A DNA stretch of 56,705 bases from an uncultured Oxalobacteraceae bacterium. Lineage in GTDB: Bacteria; Pseudomonadota; Gammaproteobacteria; Burkholderiales; Burkholderiaceae. The stretch covers positions 1 through 56,705 of the forward strand of contig CAMLFK010000005.1 of assembly GCA_946479255.1 (NCBI GenBank), read 5' to 3'. Made by a program: the position numbers and the translations under genes. Shown piece by piece: positions 44,108-52,689 of this stretch (positions within the stretch are counted from its first letter, which is position 1; the number at the start of each line of letters is the position of its first letter). Below the pieces are notes generated by a model. It was not told where the DNA came from, searched no databases, and saw only the letters and a list, made by a program, of their open reading frames with translations.

Positions 44108-45310
44108 ATGATCGAGGCTGTCAGTGTTCCGCATATCGTCCCGCTCGACGATATTTTGCCGGATGAACCTTTGCTGATGATGGGGGCCGGCCCGGTCCCG
44201 ATTCCGCAGCGGGTGGCGGCGGCCAACTCGATCGTCATCAACCACTTGGGCGACACCATGAACAAGGTGATCGAACAGGTCAAGGACATGGGACGCTACG
44301 TGTTCCAGACCCGCTCCAAGTACGTCATGGGCGTGGGCGGCCCCGGTTCCGCGGCCATGGAAATGGCGATCGCCAACCTGGTCCGTCCCGGCGAGAAGGT
44401 GCTGTGTATCTGCAACGGCTACTTCAGCCGCCGCATGGCCGAGATGGTCGCGCGGGTGCGTGGCGAGGCGACCATCCTCGAAGTTCCCGGTAACGAAAGC
44501 GCCAGTGTCGACATGGTCGAGCGCGCATTGCGCGAGGGCGGTTACGACGCCATCACCCTGGTGCAAGGCGAAACCTCGAACACCGTCTGCAACCGCAGCC
44601 TGGATCGGATTGCCAAGGTGGCGCGCGAGCACGGCTGCCTGATCATCGTCGACGCGGTGTGTACCCTCAGCACGATGCCGCTGGAAATGGACAACTGGCA
44701 GATCGATGCCGTCATCACCGGCGGGCAGAAGGGCTTGTCCTCGATTCCGGGTGTGTCGCTGCTGGCGTTTTCCGAGCGCGCCTGGGCCAAGAAGATTGCT
44801 TCGCGCACCGAGCTGCCTTTCCATTGGTGCCTCGACGCCCAGCTGGCCGACAAGTTCTGGAACCAGAAGTCCTATCACTACACGGCGCCGGTGTCCGGCA
44901 TCCTGGCCTTGCATGAAGCGCTGCGGCTGGTGTGCAGCGAAACCTTGCCCAAGCGCTTCCATCGTCATCAGCTGTGTTCCGAAGCCCTGCAGGCAGGGAT
45001 TGAAGGCATGGGCTTGCAACTGCTGGTGGAAAAAGAGCATCGCTTGAATTCCGTGGTCGGCATCGTTACGCCGGAGAACGTATCCTCCGATGGCGTGCGT
45101 GATCACATGTCACGCGTCCACAAGGTGGAAATTTCCGGCGCCTTCGGCATGAACATCGTGCGCATCGGCCAGATGGGCGAGCAGAGCCGCGCGCATAACC
45201 TGTTTCGGACCCTTCACGCGCTCGGTTCGAGCATGCAAGCCGGTGGAGCTGCGCTCGACCTGCCGGCCGGCATGGCCGAACTGGAACGCGCGCTGTCGCA
45301 GCGAGAGTAA
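44108..45310 (+). CDS. PLP-dependent alanine/serine-glyoxylate aminotransferase family protein
   Basis: 400 residues of class V aminotransferase fold. GPVPIPQRVAAANSIVINHLG is the N-terminal signature, VGGPGSAAMEMAIANLV binds the cofactor phosphate, VDAVCTLSTMPLEMDNW holds the Asp that contacts the pyridine ring, and TGGQKGLSSIPGVSLLAFS contains the Schiff-base Lys. Relatives transfer amino groups from Ala or Ser to glyoxylate. The exact donor is not readable. The MazG-like gene starts directly after its stop (TAA-ATG), indicating coupled translation. Confidence 0.88.
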   Translation: MIEAVSVPHIVPLDDILPDEPLLMMGAGPVPIPQRVAAANSIVINHLGDTMNKVIEQVKDMGRYVFQTRSKYVMGVGGPGSAAMEMAIANLVRPGEKVLCICNGYFSRRMAEMVARVRGEATILEVPGNESASVDMVERALREGGYDAITLVQGETSNTVCNRSLDRIAKVAREHGCLIIVDAVCTLSTMPLEMDNWQIDAVITGGQKGLSSIPGVSLLAFSERAWAKKIASRTELPFHWCLDAQLADKFWNQKSYHYTAPVSGILALHEALRLVCSETLPKRFHRHQLCSEALQAGIEGMGLQLLVEKEHRLNSVVGIVTPENVSSDGVRDHMSRVHKVEISGAFGMNIVRIGQMGEQSRAHNLFRTLHALGSSMQAGGAALDLPAGMAELERALSQRE

Positions 45311-45673
45311 ATGTCCGGCGACGCCAACGACCTGCGCACCATTCGCGATCTGGCCCGTGCGTTCACGGGCGAGCGCGATTGGGAGCAGTTTCATACGCCC
45401 AAGAATCTAGCTGCGGCGCTCAGTGTGGAAGCGGCCGAGTTGCTGGAGCCTTTTCAGTGGCTGCGTGATGGTCGGAAAGATGAACTGGGGCCTGACGGCC
45501 TGGAGCAGGTGCGCCATGAGATGGCTGATGTGCTGCTGTACCTGGTGCAGCTGGCCGACAAGCTGGGTGTCGACCTTGGCGATGCCGTGACCGAAAAGAT
45601 GGCGCTCAACGCCGCCAAGTATCCCGCTGACAAAGTGCGCGGCGATGCGCGGAAGTACGACGAGTACGATTAA
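45311..45673 (+). CDS. MazG-like nucleotide pyrophosphohydrolase
   Basis: 120 residues, all-helical, with the metal-binding EXXE pattern of the MazG/RS21-C6 group: LSVEAAELLEPFQW and a downstream HEMADVLLYLVQLAD (ExxxD). Single-domain members such as dCTP pyrophosphatases cleave non-canonical or excess NTPs. It directly follows the aminotransferase stop codon. The nucleotide preference is unknown. Confidence 0.87.
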   Translation: MSGDANDLRTIRDLARAFTGERDWEQFHTPKNLAAALSVEAAELLEPFQWLRDGRKDELGPDGLEQVRHEMADVLLYLVQLADKLGVDLGDAVTEKMALNAAKYPADKVRGDARKYDEYD

Positions 45674-45680
45674 AGTCGTA

Positions 45681-47135
45681 TCACACGCCACCCATGCAGA
45701 TGTACTTGATCACCAGGTAATCCTCGATCCCATACCGCGATCCCTCTCGTCCCAACCCTGATTGCTTCACACCCCCAAACGGCGCCATCTCGGTGGATAT
45801 CAAACCCGTATTCACGCCAACCATCCCGCTCTCCAGCGCCTCGGCCACGCGCCACACCCGCCCGATATCGCGCGCATAGAAATACGCCGCCAGCCCGAAC
45901 TCGCTGGCATTGGCCATGGCGATCACATCATCCTCGTCCTTGAAGCGGAACAGCGGCGCCAGCGGGCCAAAGGTTTCCTCGCTGGCTATCCGCATATTGG
46001 AATCCACATCGGCCAGCACGGTGGGCTGGAAGAAGCTATGCCCCAGCGCATGCCGCTTGCCGCCCATCAGCAGGCGCGCGCCCTTGGCCAGCGCGTCGGA
46101 AATATGCTCCTCGACCTTCACGACGGCCTTTTCCTCGATCAGCGGCCCTTGCGTCACCCCAGGCTCCACGCCATTGCCCACCTTGAGATTGCCGACGGCG
46201 GCGACCAATTTCTCGGCAAACGCCTCATACACGCCTTCCTGCACATAGATGCGGTTGGCGCACACGCAGGTCTGGCCGGCGTTGCGGTACTTCGATGCAA
46301 TCGCGCCTTCCACCGCGGCATCCAGGTCGGCATCGTCGAACACGATAAACGGCGCGTTGCCGCCCAGTTCCAGCGACAGTTTCTTGATCGTCGGCGCGCA
46401 TTGCTGCATCAGAATGCGCCCCACCTCCGTGGAGCCGGTAAAACTTAATTTGCGCACCAGCGGGTTGCTGGTCATCTCCGCACCAATCACCTTGGAGCCG
46501 CCCGTGATTACGCTGAACACCCCGGGCGGCACGCCGGCGCGCTCGGCCAGCACCGCCAGTGCCAGCGCGGAGAACGGCGTCAGTTCGGCCGGCTTGACCA
46601 CCATCGGGCAGCCGGCCGCCAGTGCCGGGCCGACCTTACGGGTGATCATCGCCGCCGGAAAGTTCCATGGCGTAATGGCGGTGCAGACGCCGACCGGCTC
46701 GCGCGTCACTACCAGCCGCCGGTCCGGCCACGGCGAGGGCAGGGTGTCGCCCGCCACCCGCTTGCCTTCCTCGGCAAACCATTCGATAAACGAGGCCGCG
46801 TAAGCGATCTCGCCCTTCGATTCCGCCAGTGGTTTGCCTTGCTCGGCGGTCATGATGAGCGCCAGATCGTCGGCGTTCGCCAGTATTAAATCGTTCCATT
46901 TGCGCAGGATGAGGGCGCGTTCCTTGACGTTTTTCTTGCGCCAGGCGGGCCAGGCGGAATTGGCCGCTTCGATCGCGCGCCGTGTTTCCGCCGCGCCCAT
47001 CTGGGGCACACTGCCCAGCGTTTCGCCGGTGGCGGGATTGCTGACCTTGATGATGGCGTTGTCGTCGGCGCTGCACCAATGGCCGTCGATGAAACACTGC
47101 TGGCGCAGCAGGGATGGGTCTTTAAGATCAAGCAT
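45681..47135 (-). CDS. gabD: NAD(P)-dependent succinate-semialdehyde dehydrogenase
   Basis: 484 residues of the aldehyde dehydrogenase superfamily. Marks are ITPWNFPAAMITRKVGPALAA, the Rossmann FTGSTEVGRIL, the general-base Glu in LELGGNAPFIVFDDAD and the catalytic Cys in NAGQTCVCANRIYV. GQTCVCANR is diagnostic for the GabD type. It oxidises succinate semialdehyde, the last step of GABA and putrescine breakdown. AAGG lies 9 bases before the ATG. It is divergent from puuD across a region with an operator-like palindrome and an FNR-type box. Confidence 0.93.
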   Translation of the reverse strand: MLDLKDPSLLRQQCFIDGHWCSADDNAIIKVSNPATGETLGSVPQMGAAETRRAIEAANSAWPAWRKKNVKERALILRKWNDLILANADDLALIMTAEQGKPLAESKGEIAYAASFIEWFAEEGKRVAGDTLPSPWPDRRLVVTREPVGVCTAITPWNFPAAMITRKVGPALAAGCPMVVKPAELTPFSALALAVLAERAGVPPGVFSVITGGSKVIGAEMTSNPLVRKLSFTGSTEVGRILMQQCAPTIKKLSLELGGNAPFIVFDDADLDAAVEGAIASKYRNAGQTCVCANRIYVQEGVYEAFAEKLVAAVGNLKVGNGVEPGVTQGPLIEEKAVVKVEEHISDALAKGARLLMGGKRHALGHSFFQPTVLADVDSNMRIASEETFGPLAPLFRFKDEDDVIAMANASEFGLAAYFYARDIGRVWRVAEALESGMVGVNTGLISTEMAPFGGVKQSGLGREGSRYGIEDYLVIKYICMGGV

Positions 47136-47215
47136 GACAGTACCTTAATGTGATCTATTCGATACCACATGTTAGCCCTTTTCAGCCATGTCGGCAGGCG
47201 CCGGCTTCCTGCCGT

Positions 47216-47233
47216 GTTGGCAAAGTTGCCAAC
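47216..47233. promoter_or_regulatory. Operator-like palindrome in the gabD-puuD intergenic region
   Basis: GTTGGCAA-AG-TTGCCAAC is a perfect 8+8 inverted repeat centrally placed between the divergent genes. The regulator is unknown; no regulatory gene lies next to the cluster. Confidence 0.5.
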
Positions 47234-47258
47234 TTTCCCGTAAGCTGGGGCCATAGGT

Positions 47259-47272
47259 TTGATCGAGATCAA
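47259..47272. promoter_or_regulatory. FNR/Anr-type box
   Basis: TTGATCGAGATCAA matches the FNR-family consensus TTGAT-N4-ATCAA exactly and is fully palindromic. It lies 71 bases before the puuD start, in a position suitable for oxygen-responsive control. Confidence 0.6.
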
Positions 47273-47342
47273 CAGGCACTCGCCTTCAGATCAATTTCGT
47301 TCTACACTGAACCAAGTGCCCAACCCACAAAGAGACGGCATC

Positions 47343-48107
47343 ATGCGTAAACCAATCGTGCTAGTTCCTGCCTGCGTGCGCCAGATCGGCGACCACCCGT
47401 ATCATGCAGCGCAAATGAAGTATGTCGACGCAGTCACACTCGGTGCGGACTGCGCGCCGGTCGTGCTGCCCGCACTGGGGGATGCGCTCGACCTGGAAAC
47501 CATGCTGGCCATGTGCGACGGCATCATGCTGACCGGGTCGGCTTCCAATGTTCACCCCAGCCACTACGAACAAACCGTCTACAACCCCGAACTGCCGCAA
47601 GACCTGGCGCGCGACGCCACGGTGCTGCCGCTGATCCGCGCCGCCATCAAGCGAGGCATTCCCGTCATTGCCATTTGCCGCGGCTTTCAGGAGATGAATG
47701 TGGCGCTGGGCGGCAGCCTGCACCAGGCCGTCCAGGAAGTCCAAGGCAAGATGGATCACCGCGAAGACCCCGATCTTCCGCTCGAAGAACAGTACGGCCC
47801 GGCCCATCCGGTGTACCTGACGCCGGGCGGCATGCTGGCGCGCATACTGGGTGACGTGCCGCAGATCGCCGTTAATTCGCTGCACGGCCAGGGCATCGAC
47901 CGCATTGCCACCGGCATCGCGATCGAGGCCGTGGCCGAAGACGGCCTGGTTGAAGCGTTTTCGGTGCCGGCCTCGCCCGGCTTTGCCCTTGCCCTGCAAT
48001 GGCATCCGGAATGGCGCATCACCGAAAATCCCGACTCGATGAAAATGTTCGGCGCCTTCGGCCAAGCCTGCCGAGTTTACCAAGCCACCCATGGACGACG
48101 CGCATGA
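47343..48107 (+). CDS. puuD: Gamma-glutamyl-GABA hydrolase
   Basis: 254 residues of class I glutamine-amidotransferase-like hydrolases (peptidase C26). DGIMLTGSASNVHPSHY starts the catalytic core, AICRGFQEMNVALGGSLHQ holds the nucleophile Cys, and LALQWHPEWR holds the catalytic His with a Glu nearby. In the Puu pathway it splits gamma-glutamyl-GABA into Glu and GABA. An upstream in-frame start overlaps the FNR-type box and is rejected. It leads puuD-puuA-spuC in one direction, and its GABA product feeds the divergent gabD step. Confidence 0.92.
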   Translation: MRKPIVLVPACVRQIGDHPYHAAQMKYVDAVTLGADCAPVVLPALGDALDLETMLAMCDGIMLTGSASNVHPSHYEQTVYNPELPQDLARDATVLPLIRAAIKRGIPVIAICRGFQEMNVALGGSLHQAVQEVQGKMDHREDPDLPLEEQYGPAHPVYLTPGGMLARILGDVPQIAVNSLHGQGIDRIATGIAIEAVAEDGLVEAFSVPASPGFALALQWHPEWRITENPDSMKMFGAFGQACRVYQATHGRRA

Positions 48108-48241
48108 TCCGAGCAACCTTCACAACTTATGAAAGGTGGGCAGCCCGCCGCGTGCCATAGCTTCGCTTGCCATTCCGTGCTCCGAGCACGCGCGCGCACC
48201 TGTTGCGCCCGCCGTCAACGCAAGACCACAGAGAGACCATC

Positions 48242-49612
48242 ATGGCAATCCGCGAAAACTTTACTTACACCGATATGGACTTGTGGCTCAATGAAAAACG
48301 AGTCACCGAAATTGAATGCCTGATCCCCGACCTGACCGGGGTCGCCCGCGGCAAGATTCTGCCGCGCGGTAAATTCACCCAGGAACGCGGCATGCGCATC
48401 CCCGAGCAGGTGCTGGGCATGACCGTGACCGGCAACTACCCGGTCGACGACGGCGCCTATGACCGCGCCATTTCCAGCACCGACCGCGACATGATCCTCA
48501 AGGCCGACCCGACCACCATCACCATGGTGCCGTGGGCCGCCGATCCGACCGCGCAGGTCATCCACGACTGCTATTTCGCCGACGGCAAACTGGTCGACTT
48601 CGCCCCGCGCACCGTGCTGCGGCGCGTGCTCAAGCTGTACGCCGACAAGGGCTGGAAGCCGGTGGTGGCGCCCGAGCTGGAGTTTTACCTCACCGCCAAG
48701 AATATCGACCCCGACCTGCCCTTGAAACCGCCGATGGGCCGCAGCGGCCGCGCCGAAACCAGCCGCCAGGTCTACAGCATCGATGCCGTGAACGAGTTCG
48801 ATCCGCTGTTCGAAGACATCTACGATTACTGCGAGATGATGAACCTGGACGTCGACACGCTCATTCACGAGATCGGCGCCGGCCAGATGGAAATCAACTT
48901 CCTGCACGGCGATCCGCTGGGCCTGGCCGACAAGGTGTTTTACTTCAAGCGCACCCTGCGCGAAGCCGCGCTCAAGCACGACATGTACGCCACCTTCATG
49001 GCCAAGCCGATGGCCGGCGAACCCGGTTCGGCGATGCACGTGCACCAGAGCGTGGTCGATTCCAAGACCGGCCTGAACATCTTCAGCAACCAGGACGGCT
49101 CGGCCTCGCTGCTGTTCAAGCAGTACATCGCCGGCTTGCAGCGCTATATGCCGTCGGCCATGGCGATCGTCGCGCCTTACGTCAATTCTTACCGCCGCAT
49201 CGTGCGCCACACCGCCGCGCCGATCAACATCCAGTGGGGCCTGGACAACCGCACCGTGGGCTTCCGCGTGCCGGAATCCGGCGTGCAGGACCGCCGCGTG
49301 GAAAACCGCATCATCGGCGCCGACGCCAACCCTTACCTGGCGCTGGCCGTGACCCTGGCCTGCGGCTACCTCGGCATGACCGAACAGCTCGATCCGACGC
49401 CGATGATGACCGGCAGCGCCTACGACATGCCGTTCGAACTGCCGCAAGGCTTGCCCGAAGCGCTGCACCTGCTGCGCGCCGAAGACCAGCTGCGCACCGT
49501 GCTGGGCGAACGCTTCATCGACGTCTATGCCGCGATCAAGGACCTGGAGCACCAGGAGTTCATGACCGTCATCAGTCCATGGGAACGCGAACACTTGCTA
49601 CTGCACGTGTGA
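48242..49612 (+). CDS. puuA: Gamma-glutamylputrescine synthetase (glutamine synthetase family)
   Basis: 456 residues of the glutamine synthetase superfamily. The N-terminal beta-grasp has IPDLTGVARGKILPRGKF and the catalytic domain has PELEFYL, HEIGAGQMEINF, GSAMHVHQSVVD and NRTVGFRVPESGVQDRRVENR. The lack of the adenylylation Tyr loop and the context separate it from GlnA. PuuA joins Glu to putrescine with ATP, protecting the amine during oxidation. The start at 48242 follows AGAGA; the frame open further upstream lacks a ribosome binding site. Confidence 0.9.
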   Translation: MAIRENFTYTDMDLWLNEKRVTEIECLIPDLTGVARGKILPRGKFTQERGMRIPEQVLGMTVTGNYPVDDGAYDRAISSTDRDMILKADPTTITMVPWAADPTAQVIHDCYFADGKLVDFAPRTVLRRVLKLYADKGWKPVVAPELEFYLTAKNIDPDLPLKPPMGRSGRAETSRQVYSIDAVNEFDPLFEDIYDYCEMMNLDVDTLIHEIGAGQMEINFLHGDPLGLADKVFYFKRTLREAALKHDMYATFMAKPMAGEPGSAMHVHQSVVDSKTGLNIFSNQDGSASLLFKQYIAGLQRYMPSAMAIVAPYVNSYRRIVRHTAAPINIQWGLDNRTVGFRVPESGVQDRRVENRIIGADANPYLALAVTLACGYLGMTEQLDPTPMMTGSAYDMPFELPQGLPEALHLLRAEDQLRTVLGERFIDVYAAIKDLEHQEFMTVISPWEREHLLLHV

Positions 49613-49657
49613 TTTACCGGCACGTCTGATTTTCTGTACCACCAACCGGAGTCCATC

Positions 49658-51103
49658 ATGTCTACCATCCCACCGGTCCCGAGCGCCGCCCTGGCGGCAT
49701 CGGTCACCGCCGCCGCGCGCGACAGCGTCGATACCGCCGCCATCCAGGCGCTCGACGCGGCGCATTACCTGCATCCGTTCACCGATCACGAAGCCTTGAA
49801 GGCCAAGCGAGCGCGGGTGATGGTGCGCGGCGAGGGAATTTACCTGTGGGATTCGGAAGGCAACAAGATCCTCGACGGCATGTCGGGCCTGTGGTGCGTC
49901 AACGTGGGCTACGGGCGCACCAGCATCTCGGACGCGGTCTACCGCCAGATGCAGACCCTGCCGTTCTATAACAGCTTCTTCAACACCACCAACGTGCCGG
50001 CCACCAAGCTGGCGGCGCTGCTGGCGGAAGTCTCGCCGCCGCAGTTCAAACACGTGTTCTACACCGGCTCCGGCTCGGAAGCGAACGACACCAATGTGCG
50101 CATGGTGCGGCGCTACTGGGACCTGCTGGGTTACAAGAACCGCCACACCATCATCAGCCGGTTCAATGCCTATCACGGCAGCACCGTGGCCGGCTCGGCC
50201 CTGGGCGGCATGGAAGGCATGCACGAACAGCACGGCACCATGCCCGGCATCGTCCATATCGGCCAGCCCAGCTATGTGCAATCCGGCCACGGCATGAGCG
50301 AGAACGAGTTCGGCATCGTTGCCGCCGGCTGGCTGGAAAAGAAAATCAAGGAAATCGGCCCCGACAAGGTGGCCGCCTTCATCGGCGAGCCGGTGCAAGG
50401 CGCCGGCGGGGTGATCATTCCGCCCGCCACCTACTGGCCCGAAATCCAGCGCATCTGCGACAAGTACGGCATCCTGCTGATCGCCGATGAAGTCATTTGC
50501 GGCTTCGGCCGTCTCGGTACCTGGTTCGGTTCCGAACTCATGGGCATCAAGCCGGACCTGATCACCTTCGCCAAGGGCGTGACCTCAGGCTATGTGCCGC
50601 TGGGCGGGGTGCTGGTAGGGGATCGCGTGGCGCGGGTGCTGATCGACAAGGGCGGCGAATTTAATCACGGCTTCACCTATTCCGGCCACCCGGTTGCCTG
50701 CGCGGCGGCACTGGAAAACATCCGCATCCTGATCGACGAGAAAATCGTGCAGCAGGTCGCCATGGACACCGGCCCCTACCTCAAGGCCAAATTCGCCACC
50801 CTGATGAATCACCCGCTGGTCGGCTATGCCGACAGCTGCGGCTTCGTCGCCGGCCTGAACCTGGTGCGGCGCAAGGCCCAGCACATCCACTTCAGCGAGT
50901 CCTTCTGTCCGACCCAGGGCGTGGGGATGATTTGCCGCAGCCACATGTTCAATAACGGCATGATCATGCGCGCCGTGGGCGACCGCATGATCATCGCGCC
51001 GCCGCTGGTGATGACGGCGGCGCAGATCGACGAGATGGTCGACAAAATCCGCTTCTGCCTCGACCAGACCCTGGTCGACCTGCGCAAACGCGGCTGGCTG
51101 TAG
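49658..51103 (+). CDS. spuC: Putrescine (polyamine)-pyruvate aminotransferase, class III
   Basis: 481 residues of the class III PLP aminotransferases. LWDSEGNKILDGMSGLWCVNVGYG is the N-terminal signature, TGSGSEANDTNVRM binds the phosphate, LIADEVICGFGRLGTWFG has the Asp facing the pyridine nitrogen, and TFAKGVTSGYVPLGGV carries the Schiff-base Lys. The W...NVGYG and K-G-V-T-S-G-Y pattern fits SpuC/omega-transaminases using pyruvate. It could deaminate putrescine directly or act on a glutamylated intermediate. GGAG precedes the ATG and puuA ends 45 bases upstream. A GABA transaminase role is an alternative. Confidence 0.88.
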   Translation: MSTIPPVPSAALAASVTAAARDSVDTAAIQALDAAHYLHPFTDHEALKAKRARVMVRGEGIYLWDSEGNKILDGMSGLWCVNVGYGRTSISDAVYRQMQTLPFYNSFFNTTNVPATKLAALLAEVSPPQFKHVFYTGSGSEANDTNVRMVRRYWDLLGYKNRHTIISRFNAYHGSTVAGSALGGMEGMHEQHGTMPGIVHIGQPSYVQSGHGMSENEFGIVAAGWLEKKIKEIGPDKVAAFIGEPVQGAGGVIIPPATYWPEIQRICDKYGILLIADEVICGFGRLGTWFGSELMGIKPDLITFAKGVTSGYVPLGGVLVGDRVARVLIDKGGEFNHGFTYSGHPVACAAALENIRILIDEKIVQQVAMDTGPYLKAKFATLMNHPLVGYADSCGFVAGLNLVRRKAQHIHFSESFCPTQGVGMICRSHMFNNGMIMRAVGDRMIIAPPLVMTAAQIDEMVDKIRFCLDQTLVDLRKRGWL

Positions 51104-51113
51104 TCAGCTTTCC

Positions 51114-52559
51114 TTAGTCGGCTTTAAGTTCGTTGCTGTTGCCCATGAACTGAGGCGCCAGCGAACCGGCCAGCATGCCCACGATAGCGGCCAGCAGGCC
51201 GGCCAGCTGACCGGGGAAGGCTTCACCGAAGGTCGAGAATTGCGGGAAGAATACAATCCAGGTCACCATCCCGGCTGCGATCGATACCACCGCGCCCTGG
51301 GTGGTGGCGCGCTTCCAGTACATGCCGAAGGCCAGCGGCACGAAGGCGGCCACCAGGGTCACCTGATAGGCGGTCGACACCAGTTCATAGATCGAAGTGC
51401 CTTGCATGGCGATCGCATAGGTCAGCACCAGGGCCGCGAAGATGACGATGGTCACGCGTACCGAAAACAGTTGCTGGCTGTCCGTCATGCCAGGGCGCAG
51501 GTGCTTGAGGATGTTCTCGACAAAGCTGGTCGATGGTGCCAGCAGGGTGGCCGACGAAGTGCTCTTGATGGCCGACAGCAGCGCGCCGAAGAACAGGATC
51601 TGCATCACCAGCGGCATCTTGGTCATGATGAAGGTCGGCAGCAGGCGCTGGTAATCGCTCTTGGCCAGCTCCATACCGCTCTCGCCCAGTACCATCACGG
51701 CGCAGGCGACGATGAACATCGGTACGGCGGCGAACAGGATATAGCTGGTGCCGCCGATGATGGCGCCCAGCCGCGCGGTAGGCGCGTTCTTGGCCGACAT
51801 CACGCGCTGGAACACGTCCTGCTGGGGAATACTGCCCAGCATCATGGTAACGGCTGCGCCGAGGAAGAACACCACTTCATGGAAACTCGGCTCGGGCAGG
51901 AACTTCCACAGCTGCTGCTGGTCTGCCATGGCGAACACCTGATCCGCGCCGCCGGCCAGGTCGGCGGCAAACCAGGCGATGATGGACAGGCCCACCACCA
52001 GCACGATCATCTGGATGAAGTCGGTGATGGCAACGGCCAGGAAGCCGCCCACCACCACATAGATCAGCACGGCGAGGGTGCCGACAATCATGCCGGCGGC
52101 TTCCGACATGGCGCCATGGGTCAGGACCGAGAACACCAGGCCCAGCGCGGTGATCTGCGCGGCCACCCAGCCAAGGTAGGAGAGGATGATGGCGACCGAA
52201 CAAAAGATCTCGATGCCTTTGCCGTAGCGCTTGCGGTAATAGTCGCCGATGGTCAGCAGGTTCAGTTTGTACAGGCGGGCGGCGAAGAAGATGCCGACCA
52301 GGATCAGGCAGGTGCCGGCGCCGAACGGGTCTTCCACGACGGCATTGAGGCCGCCCTGCACGAAGCGGGACGGAATGCCCATCACCGTCTCGGCGCCAAA
52401 CCAGGTCGCGAAGGTGGTCGTGACCACCATGATCAGCGGCAGGCTGCGCCCGGCCACGGCAAAGTCGCTGGTGTTCTTCACGCGCGTGCCGGCCCACATG
52501 CCGAGCGCGAGGGTGGCGAGCAGATAAATCACCACAGAAGAAATCAGGGTGTAATTCAT
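51114..52559 (-). CDS. Sodium:solute symporter, probably for putrescine or a related amine
   Basis: 481 residues with about 13 membrane helices of the SSS family. ISSVVIYLLATLALGMWAGTRV is helix 1, AGRSLPLIMVVTTTFATWFGAE is the unwound second helix with the sodium site, and LNLLTIGDYYRKRYGKGIE is the family loop. It imports a solute with Na+. It converges on spuC (10 bases) and is divergent from puuC, so it belongs to the polyamine cluster; the putrescine substrate is inferred from that. AGGCAAC repeats lie in its promoter region. Confidence 0.85.
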   Translation of the reverse strand: MNYTLISSVVIYLLATLALGMWAGTRVKNTSDFAVAGRSLPLIMVVTTTFATWFGAETVMGIPSRFVQGGLNAVVEDPFGAGTCLILVGIFFAARLYKLNLLTIGDYYRKRYGKGIEIFCSVAIILSYLGWVAAQITALGLVFSVLTHGAMSEAAGMIVGTLAVLIYVVVGGFLAVAITDFIQMIVLVVGLSIIAWFAADLAGGADQVFAMADQQQLWKFLPEPSFHEVVFFLGAAVTMMLGSIPQQDVFQRVMSAKNAPTARLGAIIGGTSYILFAAVPMFIVACAVMVLGESGMELAKSDYQRLLPTFIMTKMPLVMQILFFGALLSAIKSTSSATLLAPSTSFVENILKHLRPGMTDSQQLFSVRVTIVIFAALVLTYAIAMQGTSIYELVSTAYQVTLVAAFVPLAFGMYWKRATTQGAVVSIAAGMVTWIVFFPQFSTFGEAFPGQLAGLLAAIVGMLAGSLAPQFMGNSNELKAD

Positions 52560-52574
52560 GTATGTTTACTCCAC

Positions 52575-52652
52575 AGGCAACAAGGCTGAATAGTGACGCG
52601 AGGCAACGAAACTGGCGCAGAAAATTTGTGGATTATAGCGTTTCGTTGCCTC
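52575..52652. repeat. Three AGGCAAC motifs including a 13-bp inverted repeat
   Basis: AGGCAAC occurs at 52575-52581. GAGGCAACGAAAC lies at 52600-52612, and its exact reverse complement GTTTCGTTGCCTC at 52640-52652, with 27 bases between. The half-sites are 40 bases apart, about four helical turns, in the divergent region between the symporter and puuC. This layout suits cooperative binding by a regulator of both genes. Confidence 0.65.
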
Positions 52653-52689
52653 CCCCAAGCATGCAAAAGATGAAAACAGAGGAAATGAC

